Below, one piece after another: positions 1-6,136 of a stretch of 6,136 nucleotides of DNA. This stretch comes from Chitinophagales bacterium. GTDB lineage: Bacteria > Bacteroidota > Bacteroidia > Chitinophagales > UBA10324. The notes under the pieces are model-generated. The model was not told the origin of the DNA and did no database searches. It saw only the letters and a list, made by a program, of their open reading frames with translations. The translations under genes were made by a program, and so were the position numbers. The stretch is from NCBI GenBank assembly GCA_026786335.1, contig JAJAYG010000437.1:1-6136 (forward strand), written 5' to 3'. Within the stretch, counting starts at the first letter, position 1; each line of letters opens with the position of its first letter.

Positions 1-262
1 ATGTAGAAGTGGAAATTGAAAATGTAAATGATGCAGATGGTTTTTCTGTTTTTTCAAATCGGGTGCATTCTTCATTTCACAAAATCTTTTGTTTGATCAA
101 ATTATTGTGAGTGCTGTTTTTGGAAAGAAAATTTATGCTGAAGAATTTTCTAAATCACCAGTACAAATAAATTTGCAAAATCTTTATGAATGAATTTATC
201 TGCTTTCATTTTACAGGGAGAATTCGTTTTTGATGACAAGGAAGATGGTGATTAGAGAATAA
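1..262 (+). pseudogene. Broken 3' end of a secreted-protein gene carrying a type IX secretion C-terminal sorting domain
   Basis: No intact reading frame exists here, but two frames joined together give a recognisable T9SS C-terminal sorting domain (Por secretion tail). The frame starting at position 3 reads VENVNDADGFSVFSNRVHSSF and then runs to a TGA at 108-110. The frame starting at position 2 takes over near 74-80 and reads ISQNLLFDQIIVSAVFGKK, IYAEEFSKSPVQINLQNLYE, an in-frame TGA at 191-193, then IYLLSFYRENSFLMTRKMV and a final TAA at 260-262. The usual family pattern is FxxxPNPxxxxxxI...VxdxxGkxix......inlxxLxxGiYxlxixxxxxxxxxKxvixx. Here PNP is replaced by SNR (54-62), with each changed codon one base from proline, and the conserved Gly of the L-x-x-G-I-Y motif is TGA, one base from GGA. 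The body of the protein lies outside the window, so the cargo is unknown. One indel, one stop and two lost prolines favour real decay over a single sequencing error, though assembly error is possible. Confidence 0.72.
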
Positions 263-416
263 AAATTTTTGAAATGAATTATTGTTAGTCAGCGTGGGAT
301 AAATATTCTTAACCTTTCTTCCGTCAGCACAATCTGAATGTATGATTTTTTATATTGTAAAACGAAAGAACACATAAAAGTGCTAACACAAAATTTATTT
401 GGAGACATTAAGTTTA

Positions 417-1631
417 TTACTCAAACTGAATCATAAATATTTTTCCTGCCTTTTTAGGACCAAGTGATTCTTGACCGAGAACATACAACTCACCGTTCTC
501 ATCTTCACCAAAACTGTTGATGTACAATTCACCCTTTAAATTTTTTATGGTGAATATTCTGCGTTCCCATTTGTTTTCTGCCGCTGATTTAAGGAGCATA
601 AAAATCTTTCCTTTCCAATCACCAAAAATGTATTTACCCTGCATTTCTTTATTCGTTCCATTGTAAACATAACCTCCTATTACACTTATGCCCGTTGTGT
701 GATCATATTCATCAATGGGTAAGGTAAGTCCTGCGGTATTACAATTCTGCGAAGGTTCGTAGCAATGTTTTCCTTCCATAATTCTCCAACCATAGTTTTT
801 ACCTTTCTCAATCACATTAACTTCTTCCCAATCATTTTGACCTACATCTCCGCAAAAAATTCTATTTGTTTTTTTATCAAATGAAAACCGCCACGGATTG
901 CGCAACCCGTAAGCATAAATTTCCGGCTTTGCATTTCTGTTCACGAAAGGATTTTCATTGGGAACAGAATATCCTTTTGGAACGTCAACATCAATACGAA
1001 GAATTTTGCCGAGCAGTGTATTCAGATTTTGTCCGTTGCCGATTGTTCCGTGTTTATCACCGGCGCCACCTCCGTCTCCAACGCCAATATAAAGATAACC
1101 GTCAGGTCCAAAGGCAAGCTGACCGCCGTTATGATTCGATTCAGGTTCTTCTATTTCAAGAATTATTTTTCCTGCTGTGTTTGCAATATCTTTATTTGAT
1201 GAAACAGTATATTCAGCAATCACACTCTTGTTGTCCATTCCTTTTGTTGATGTAGGTGCTGAATAATAGATATAGAATTTGCCGACGGTTTTGTATTGTG
1301 GATGGAAAGCAAGACCAAGCAATCCTTTTTCGGAATAGGTATTATTCAAGTGATCAAGTTTTGATGACACATCAAGAAAGGGCACTGGAAGCAATTGACC
1401 ATTAAAGATGATTCTGATTTTTCCTTCTTGCTCAATCACAAATAATCTTTTGGATCCGTCATTCGGTACCGCCATTCCAATAGGTCCTTCGAGGTTCGAT
1501 GCAATAAGTTTTAATGAAAGTGCATTAGTAAATGATGATTCCTTTTCCGTTTTGTTCGCATTGTCTGAATTGAAGGAGCAGGAAATAAAAGCAAAGAAAA
1601 GGCTGAGTAGCAATGCAAAATTGTTTTTCAT
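417..1631 (-). CDS. PQQ-dependent sugar dehydrogenase-like lipoprotein (glucose/sorbosone dehydrogenase family)
   Basis: A 404-residue protein of the GSDH (glucose/sorbosone dehydrogenase) family, a six-bladed beta-propeller related to soluble PQQ glucose dehydrogenase and YliI/Asd. Family members oxidise sugars or related hydroxy compounds with PQQ and calcium; the substrate here cannot be read from sequence. The N-terminus is a lipoprotein signal: K2, a hydrophobic stretch at 5-16, then F-I-S-C with C18 as the likely lipidated residue, so it should be envelope-anchored. The propeller runs from about 40 to 404. Seen motifs are SNLEGPIGMAV (45-55), KGLLGLAFHP (102-111), SNHNGGQLAFGPDG (165-178, H167 aligning with the catalytic base of soluble glucose dehydrogenase), GVGDGGG, GLRNPWR (242-248, R244 matching the PQQ-contacting Arg) and GDVGQNDWEEVN (261-272). 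The length is normal and no truncation is visible. The ATG sits directly before the signal peptide; there is no clear Shine-Dalgarno, only A/T-rich leader. It is divergent from the peptidase and convergent with the T9SS remnant. The family is secure; enzyme specificity is not. Confidence 0.93.
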   Translation of the reverse strand: MKNNFALLLSLFFAFISCSFNSDNANKTEKESSFTNALSLKLIASNLEGPIGMAVPNDGSKRLFVIEQEGKIRIIFNGQLLPVPFLDVSSKLDHLNNTYSEKGLLGLAFHPQYKTVGKFYIYYSAPTSTKGMDNKSVIAEYTVSSNKDIANTAGKIILEIEEPESNHNGGQLAFGPDGYLYIGVGDGGGAGDKHGTIGNGQNLNTLLGKILRIDVDVPKGYSVPNENPFVNRNAKPEIYAYGLRNPWRFSFDKKTNRIFCGDVGQNDWEEVNVIEKGKNYGWRIMEGKHCYEPSQNCNTAGLTLPIDEYDHTTGISVIGGYVYNGTNKEMQGKYIFGDWKGKIFMLLKSAAENKWERRIFTIKNLKGELYINSFGEDENGELYVLGQESLGPKKAGKIFMIQFE

Positions 1632-1745
1632 TTTTAAAGATTAAAATTGAGGATGAAAAGATACAACAATGCTATATTGATATTTCATGTCTGTCTTCAA
1701 TTTTGTCACTGAATGCTGTACATAGAAGTTAGGAAAACAACTTAC

Positions 1746-1778
1746 TTTAAATGTTCTTTTCTTTACACCTTAATTTTT
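1746..1778 (+). promoter_or_regulatory. Candidate Bacteroidota-type promoter for the M1 peptidase operon
   Basis: TTTA at 1746-1749, a 21-base spacer, then TAATTTTT at 1771-1778 resembles the Bacteroidota TTTG / TAnnTTTG promoter with one mismatch in each box. It lies 16 bases before the ATG at 1795, which would give a very short leader. It would also make the upstream TTG codon at 1780 an unlikely start. The region is so A/T-rich that such matches are expected by chance, so this is only a candidate. Confidence 0.3.
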
Positions 1779-1794
1779 ATTGAACCATTACAGA

Positions 1795-4455
1795 ATGAAA
1801 ACTAATCATCAACTATTATTTGCATCACTTATATTCTTAGTAGTTGCAGCTTGCAGCAACTCAAAAAAAATTGAAACAAGTCAATTGCCGCCATCACCAA
1901 TTCCGCGAGAAGATTCGCAGGTGTTTGAAATTCCTGAAGATGCGATTGTGATTACTCCAAAAGAATATCGCGCATCAAATACAATCGTAAACGACATTGT
2001 GAATACAAAACTCGATGTGCATTTTGACTGGGTGAAACAACACCTGATAGGTAAAGCATGGATCACTTTTAAACCACACTTCTTTACAACAGATTCGCTT
2101 ACGCTCGATGCAAAATCTTTCGACATCAATAAAGTTGAGTTGGTAAATACCAAAGGAAATGTTGCATTGAAGTACACCTATGATTCATTACAACTAAAAA
2201 TAAAATTAGATAGATCATATTCGAGAAATGAATTTTACACTGTCTACATCGATTACACAGCAAAGCCCAATGAGGTTAAGCAGGAAGGCTCTGCCACCAT
2301 CAATGATGCAAAAGGATTGTACTTTATTAATGCCGATGGAAAAGATAAAAGCAAACCGCGGCAACTTTGGACACAAGGGGAAACAGAATCAAATTCTTGC
2401 TGGTTTCCAACAGTAGATAAACCGAATATGAAAACAACTTTGGAGATTGCCATCACTGCAGAGAAAAAACAGGTAACGCTTTCAAATGGTTTAATGATTT
2501 CTTCAAAACAAAATGCCGATGGCTCACATACCGATACATGGAAACTCGATCAGCCATTTGCTCCATACTTAGTGATGATGGCTGTGGGGCCTTTCACAAT
2601 TGTAAAAGACAAGTGGAAAAAAATTGAAGTGAACTATTACATCGATTCGGCTTACAATCAGTACGCAAAACAAATTTTCGGAAACACACCCGAGATGATT
2701 CAACACTTCTCCGATTTGCTTGGTGTTGATTATGCGTGGCCCAAATATTCGCAGGTAGTAGTGCATGATTATGTTTCAGGCGCAATGGAAAATGTTTCTG
2801 CAACACTGCATGGCTCATACATGAATCAAACAGCACGGGAAATGATCGATGGTGACCGAGAAGATGTAATCTCGCACGAATTGTTTCACCAGTGGTTTGG
2901 CAATCTTGTTACATGTGAATCATGGTCAAACATTACACTCAACGAATCTTTTGCCGACTATGGTGAATACTTGTGGAATGAATATAAGTATGGAAGAGAA
3001 GAAGCCGACTACCGGTTTCAAAATACGTTGAATGGGTATCTTGGAAATGCAGAATCCTTTTCAAATCCGCTCGTTAGGTTTAATTATGACAGCCGGGAAG
3101 ATGTTTTTGACGGAGTGAGCTATAACAAAGGCGGGCGCATACTGCACATGCTGCGCAATTATGTTGGCGATGAAGCATTTTTTAAATCACTCAATGTTTA
3201 TTTAACCGAACATAAATACCAATCGGCAGAAGCGCATGATCTTCGCCTTGCGTTTGAAAAAGTAACAGGCAAAGATTTAAACTGGTTTTTCAATCAATGG
3301 TATTTTGCTCCGGGAAATCCAGTGCTAGATATTTCATACAGTTATAATGATTCAAGCAAGAAAGTTGAAGTAATCGTTGTGCAAAATCAAAACAGGGATA
3401 ATGGAGTTCCTCTTTTTGAAATGCCTGTTGCTGTTGATGTTTATGTAAACGGAAAGGTAAATCATTACCATGCGACATTTAAGGATAAAGACCAAAGCAT
3501 TGAATTCCCCTGCGAAGCAAAACCCGATCTGGTAAATTTTGATGCAGATAAGATGTTGTTGTGCAAGAAAACCGATAACAAATCAGATACAGCATTTGCA
3601 TTTCAATACCGGTATGCACCGCTTTATATAGATAGAATGGAGGCTGTGCAATATTTCAACAAAAATTCTTCAAGCCCTTTTTATAAGGAAATTGTTGCAC
3701 AAGAATTAAAAGATACTTTTTGGGTGATTAGAAATTCTGCAGCAAAAGGAATTTCACAGAAGCGATTGTTCAAGAGCCCTGAACTAATTGCTACTATGAA
3801 AAAATTAGCTGCAACAGATCCCAAACCTAATGTAAGATCAACAGCTCTTACACAATTGGCGGGGCTAAAAGATTCTTCTAACATGTATGTTTTTGAAAAT
3901 GCATTAATCGATAGCTCATATGATGTGATAACCACTGCACTCTCCTTAATACTTGCAATTGACACATCTAAAGCTTATTCACTGGCCAAAGGTTTTGAAA
4001 AAGATAACTCAGAAGATATTGCACTTGCTTTATTTGAAGTTTATTCAGTAGCCGGAACACAATCAGATAATGATTACTTCGTAAACAAACTGAAAAACGG
4101 AAGCGGGATTTTTAAATACCAGGGTTTCCAATCTTATGGAAATTACCTCTCAAGATTTGTTGATGATTCTGTTTTACTGAATTCTTCTTTACCAATGCTT
4201 TATGATGCAGGTATAAATTCGACAACATGGTATGTAAGATTCAGAGCAGTTACATCGCTCGAAGAAATACAAACTGCCATGTCGGCTAAACAAGATTCAG
4301 TTGCGAAATTGTACAGCGGAGATCAGTCGAATCCTCAATTGTCAGATCAACTAAGATCAATAACCGACCGCTACACAGCGCTAAGTGAAAAGATCGAAGC
4401 AATTAAAGCAGCAGAAAAAGATGAAAGACTGAGTGGAATTTATAACAGGAATTAA
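1795..4455 (+). CDS. M1-family zinc aminopeptidase, lipoprotein
   Basis: An 886-residue metallopeptidase of the M1 (gluzincin) family, expected to remove N-terminal amino acids from peptides at the cell envelope. The ATG at 1795 is preferred to an in-frame TTG at 1780 because it places a clean lipoprotein signal at the start: K2, hydrophobic 7-18, lipobox V-A-A-C with C20. Domains in order: beta-sandwich N-domain about 65-265; thermolysin-like catalytic domain about 280-510; short beta domain about 510-600; helical tail about 610-886, with HEAT-like character (alternating hydrophobic helices such as NVRSTALTQLAGL). All active-site elements are present: GAMEN at 329-333, HELFH at 361-365, the third zinc ligand E384 in LNESFADY exactly 19 residues after the second His, and Y443 in SYNKGG as the transition-state Tyr. 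The QGE at 194-196 is also typical of the family. It should be catalytically active. The next gene starts 33 bases downstream on the same strand, so the two probably form an operon. Substrate preference is not readable. Confidence 0.95.
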   Translation: MKTNHQLLFASLIFLVVAACSNSKKIETSQLPPSPIPREDSQVFEIPEDAIVITPKEYRASNTIVNDIVNTKLDVHFDWVKQHLIGKAWITFKPHFFTTDSLTLDAKSFDINKVELVNTKGNVALKYTYDSLQLKIKLDRSYSRNEFYTVYIDYTAKPNEVKQEGSATINDAKGLYFINADGKDKSKPRQLWTQGETESNSCWFPTVDKPNMKTTLEIAITAEKKQVTLSNGLMISSKQNADGSHTDTWKLDQPFAPYLVMMAVGPFTIVKDKWKKIEVNYYIDSAYNQYAKQIFGNTPEMIQHFSDLLGVDYAWPKYSQVVVHDYVSGAMENVSATLHGSYMNQTAREMIDGDREDVISHELFHQWFGNLVTCESWSNITLNESFADYGEYLWNEYKYGREEADYRFQNTLNGYLGNAESFSNPLVRFNYDSREDVFDGVSYNKGGRILHMLRNYVGDEAFFKSLNVYLTEHKYQSAEAHDLRLAFEKVTGKDLNWFFNQWYFAPGNPVLDISYSYNDSSKKVEVIVVQNQNRDNGVPLFEMPVAVDVYVNGKVNHYHATFKDKDQSIEFPCEAKPDLVNFDADKMLLCKKTDNKSDTAFAFQYRYAPLYIDRMEAVQYFNKNSSSPFYKEIVAQELKDTFWVIRNSAAKGISQKRLFKSPELIATMKKLAATDPKPNVRSTALTQLAGLKDSSNMYVFENALIDSSYDVITTALSLILAIDTSKAYSLAKGFEKDNSEDIALALFEVYSVAGTQSDNDYFVNKLKNGSGIFKYQGFQSYGNYLSRFVDDSVLLNSSLPMLYDAGINSTTWYVRFRAVTSLEEIQTAMSAKQDSVAKLYSGDQSNPQLSDQLRSITDRYTALSEKIEAIKAAEKDERLSGIYNRN

Positions 4456-4488
4456 ATGCTCAAAGAAAATTCATTCAGGAATAAATAA

Positions 4489-5019
4489 ATGGCCATCATA
4501 AAAACCATTCGCGGCTTTACTCCTCAATTCGGCAAAAATATTTTTTTGGCCGATAATGCAGTAGTGGTTGGTGATGTAATTATGGGTGATGATTGCACGG
4601 TGTGGTTCAATGCTGTTATTCGTGGCGATGTGCATTACATACGCATTGGCAACAAAGTGAACATACAAGACAACGCAGTGATTCATTGCACCTATCAAAA
4701 AGCATTTACCACCATTGGAAATAATGTTTCCATCGGTCACTCAGCAATTGTTCATGGCTGCACATTAGAAGATAATGTGGTGGTGGGAATGGGAGCCATT
4801 GTAATGGATCATGCAGTAGTAGAAAAAAATTCATTGATCGCTGCAGGTGCTGTTGTACTAGAAAACACAAGAGTTGAATCGGGCAGCATTTACGCCGGCG
4901 CTCCTGCTAAAAAAGTAAAAGAACTTTCTCCCGAACACTTTGAACAAATCAATCTGCGCATTGCAAATAACTACGTGATGTATGCTGAGTGGTATAAAGA
5001 AGTGAATGGTGAAAAGTGA
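4489..5019 (+). CDS. Gamma carbonic anhydrase family protein (left-handed beta-helix, YrdA/PaaY-like)
   Basis: A 176-residue protein of hexapeptide repeats (pattern [LIV]-G-x4) forming a left-handed parallel beta-helix, the fold of gamma-class carbonic anhydrases, followed by an amphipathic C-terminal helix (about 148-172). The three metal-binding histidines of the class are present: H66 (AVIHC), H84 (SIGHS) and H89 (IVHGC), with the last two spaced five apart as in the archaeal enzyme Cam. R45 and D47 (IRGD), and Q60-D61 (IQDN), match the conserved Arg/Asp and Gln/Asp pairs. The acidic loop with the proton-shuttle glutamates of Cam is absent, as in the shorter YrdA/PaaY/CaiE-type members. 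Activity as a carbonic anhydrase is therefore possible but unproven; some relatives show little activity or act on CoA thioesters. There is no signal peptide, so it is cytoplasmic, probably a trimer. The ATG has an AGGA at 4477-4480, eight bases upstream, the best ribosome-binding site in the window. It probably shares a transcript with the peptidase gene. Confidence 0.93.
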   Translation: MAIIKTIRGFTPQFGKNIFLADNAVVVGDVIMGDDCTVWFNAVIRGDVHYIRIGNKVNIQDNAVIHCTYQKAFTTIGNNVSIGHSAIVHGCTLEDNVVVGMGAIVMDHAVVEKNSLIAAGAVVLENTRVESGSIYAGAPAKKVKELSPEHFEQINLRIANNYVMYAEWYKEVNGEK

Positions 5020-5093
5020 ATAGTACCAACTTCTTCCCGTAATTTTTCTCGTTGTCCAAATCTTCTTTTACAGGTTTTTCAAAAGAGTTTTTA

Positions 5094-5140
5094 AAAGTTA
5101 GTCGTTTTTGTATTATACTAATTTAAAAACGACTAATTTT
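5094..5140. repeat. 47-bp imperfect palindrome in front of the ATPase gene (candidate operator)
   Basis: A long dyad centred on base 5117. The arms TTAGTCGTTTTT (5098-5109) and AAAAACGACTAA (5125-5136) are perfect 12-bp inverted copies. They extend outward by three more matched pairs after one mismatch (5094-5096 with 5138-5140). The central spacer is itself a small palindrome on the same centre, ATTA-TAC-TAAT (5112-5122). In all, 19 of 23 base pairs match. It lies between the carbonic anhydrase-like gene and the ATPase gene and ends six bases before the ATPase ATG. The right arm overlaps the putative -7 box. The shared centre and position suggest a binding site for a dimeric regulator. It could also form a hairpin ending in a short T run, acting as a weak terminator for the upstream operon, but the stem is A/T-rich. 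Confidence 0.8.
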
Positions 5141-5141
5141 G
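5107..5141 (+). promoter_or_regulatory. Candidate promoter of the ATPase gene, embedded in the palindrome
   Basis: TAATTTTG at 5134-5141 is a perfect match to the Bacteroidota -7 consensus TAnnTTTG. TTTG at 5107-5110 matches the -33 box, with a 23-base spacer, at the long end of the accepted range. The -33 box sits at the end of the left palindrome arm and the -7 box begins inside the right arm, so a protein bound to the palindrome would block RNA polymerase. The -7 box ends only four bases before the ATG at 5146, so the transcript could start at or very near the start codon. Confidence 0.5.
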
Positions 5142-5145
5142 TCGA

Positions 5146-6136
5146 ATGCAATTTGTAAACAGAACAGAAGAACTTGCTTCACTTGAAAGCGAGTACCGCA
5201 GAAAAGGTGGCTCTTTCGTAGTGATGTATGGCCGCAGGCGCACAGGAAAAACCACCCTCATCAGAAAGTTTATCGAAAACAAACACGCTCTTTATTTTTT
5301 GGCCGATAAACAATTGGAACAGCAGCAACAGCATCAATTCAAGGAACAGCTGGCATCATTTACTAATGATAAATTGTTACAGTCTCTCAAAATAAATCAC
5401 TGGGATCAGCTTTTTAATTTCTTAGATCAATATGCGGCAAAGCATAAAGGAAAGAAGATGGTAGTGGTGCTTGATGAGTTTCAATATTTAGCCGGCAGCA
5501 ACCCTGCATTTGCAAGTATGTTGCAGAGATATTGGGATAATCAGTTACAAACAAAAAACATTATGCTCGTTATCTGCGGTTCACTCATCAGCATGATGTG
5601 GAAACACGCACTCAGTTACAATGCGCCTCTCTTTGGCAGGCGCACTGCGCAGATGCACATTCACCCCTTCAGGTATGAGCATGTGTTTCCGTTTTTGAAA
5701 GAGAAGAATGAAATTGAGAAGTTGGAGTTCTATGGATTGTGTGGCGGCATACCACGTTATCTTCTTGAGATGCATCCTTCAAAATCATTAATGCAAAATA
5801 TTCGGGAGCAAATTCTTGATCGCAACAAAATGTTGTTTAGTGAACCACGCTTTATTTTGAATGATGAGTTAACTGAGACATCTACCTACTTCAGTATTCT
5901 GCAAACTATTGCTGCAGGCAATCACAAGATTGGTAATATTTCTGCTGCGCTTGGCTTACCCAATAACAGTATTACTTCACATCTCGATCGCTTGCGCGAA
6001 CTTGATTTGGTTGAGCGCACTGCACCTGTTACAGAGCGATACCCCGAGAAGAGCCGCAAAGGATTGTATGTGATCAAAGATTTCTATTTCCGCTTTTGGT
6101 TTCGTTATATTTTTCCATTCTTAAGCGAGATTGAAA
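5146..6136 (+). CDS. AAA/STAND-type ATPase with winged helix and DUF234 (archaeal-type ATPase family), 3' end cut by the window
   Basis: An open frame of 330 codons running off the right edge; the full family length is usually about 450-480 residues, so roughly a quarter is missing. The protein starts MQFVNRTEEL, the classic N-terminus of this family, which fixes the ATG at 5146. Walker A is GRRRTGKT (29-36). Walker B is VVVLDEFQYL (106-115, D110 E111). A sensor-like strand VICGS follows, then PLFGRRT (R165, R166, arginine-finger region) and GGIPRYL (200-206), both family hallmarks. A winged helix-turn-helix spans about 248-295 (ISAALGLPNNSITSHLDRL region). The DUF234 domain begins near 306 (KGLYVIKDFYFRFWFRY); I recall DUF234 being placed in the PD-(D/E)XK nuclease superfamily, but its catalytic residues would lie beyond the window. 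The cellular role of this family is largely unknown; members are often scattered, laterally transferred genes. No Shine-Dalgarno is visible. The upstream palindrome suggests regulated, possibly self-regulated, expression. It is cytoplasmic, with no signal or membrane segment. Confidence 0.92.
   Translation, partial: MQFVNRTEELASLESEYRRKGGSFVVMYGRRRTGKTTLIRKFIENKHALYFLADKQLEQQQQHQFKEQLASFTNDKLLQSLKINHWDQLFNFLDQYAAKHKGKKMVVVLDEFQYLAGSNPAFASMLQRYWDNQLQTKNIMLVICGSLISMMWKHALSYNAPLFGRRTAQMHIHPFRYEHVFPFLKEKNEIEKLEFYGLCGGIPRYLLEMHPSKSLMQNIREQILDRNKMLFSEPRFILNDELTETSTYFSILQTIAAGNHKIGNISAALGLPNNSITSHLDRLRELDLVERTAPVTERYPEKSRKGLYVIKDFYFRFWFRYIFPFLSEIE

Noticed and set aside
263..416. Terminator between the T9SS remnant and the convergent sugar dehydrogenase-like gene
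   Set aside because: Only a three-base-pair stem (GTG-TTAG-CAC on the minus strand, near 380-390) followed by TTTT could be found, too weak to call.
866..1255. 129-codon open frame on the plus strand inside the sugar dehydrogenase-like gene
   Set aside because: It is antisense to a clearly conserved coding sequence and its translation is rich in Arg, Gln, Cys and Tyr with no recognisable domain; a shadow frame.
1656..1663. TATCTTTT on the minus strand as a -7 box for the sugar dehydrogenase-like gene
   Set aside because: It is one mismatch from TAnnTTTG and well placed, 25 bases before the ATG, but no TTG/TTTG lies at the right distance upstream. Not listed as a feature.
1780..1794. TTG start at 1780 giving a five-residue longer M1 peptidase
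   Set aside because: The ATG at 1795 gives a standard lipoprotein signal with K2. The TTG has no ribosome-binding site and would sit at or before the likely transcription start.
4471..4740. 89-codon minus-strand open frame over the carbonic anhydrase-like gene
   Set aside because: It lies opposite the conserved beta-helix coding region and has no family resemblance; a shadow frame.
5094..5140. Palindrome as a transposon end or CRISPR-like repeat
   Set aside because: Only one copy is present in the window, there is no transposase or target-site duplication, and its position over a promoter is better explained as an operator.
5581..5775. 64-codon minus-strand open frame inside the ATPase gene
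   Set aside because: It is opposite the conserved GRRT and GGIPRYL motifs of the ATPase; a shadow frame.

Overview
The window looks like a piece of an AT-rich Bacteroidota (Bacteroidetes) chromosome. Three signs support this: the remains of a type IX secretion (T9SS) C-terminal sorting domain at the left edge, mostly weak or absent Shine-Dalgarno sequences, and a perfect TAnnTTTG-type -7 box in front of the last gene. Genus cannot be fixed from the sequence. There are no rRNA or tRNA genes, CRISPR arrays or insertion sequences.

Layout. Positions 1-262 (+) hold the broken 3' end of a secreted-protein gene. Its sorting domain can be read only across a frameshift and an in-frame TGA. Positions 263-416 are a short convergent gap with nothing convincing in it. 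Positions 417-1631 (-) encode a lipoprotein of the PQQ-type glucose/sorbosone dehydrogenase beta-propeller family. Positions 1632-1794 are a divergent promoter region. Positions 1795-4455 (+) encode a large M1-family zinc aminopeptidase lipoprotein with an intact active site. After a 33-bp gap, 4489-5019 (+) encodes a gamma-class carbonic anhydrase-like left-handed beta-helix protein, probably co-transcribed with the peptidase. Positions 5020-5145 are an intergenic region dominated by a 47-bp imperfect palindrome. From 5146 to the right edge (+) runs a truncated AAA/STAND-type ATPase with a winged helix and the start of a DUF234 domain.

How the genes relate. The two lipoproteins are divergently transcribed and probably both sit in the cell envelope, one acting on sugars or other alcohols/aldols and the other on peptides. 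No shared pathway is visible. The carbonic anhydrase-like protein is cytoplasmic and may simply ride on the peptidase transcript. The ATPase appears to be its own transcription unit. The palindrome overlaps its promoter, so binding by a regulator, perhaps the ATPase's own winged helix, is a plausible but untested idea.

The two most noteworthy observations are the decayed T9SS sorting domain and the palindrome-embedded, possibly leaderless promoter of the ATPase gene. Nothing here amounts to a clearly new multi-gene system; the genes themselves belong to known families.
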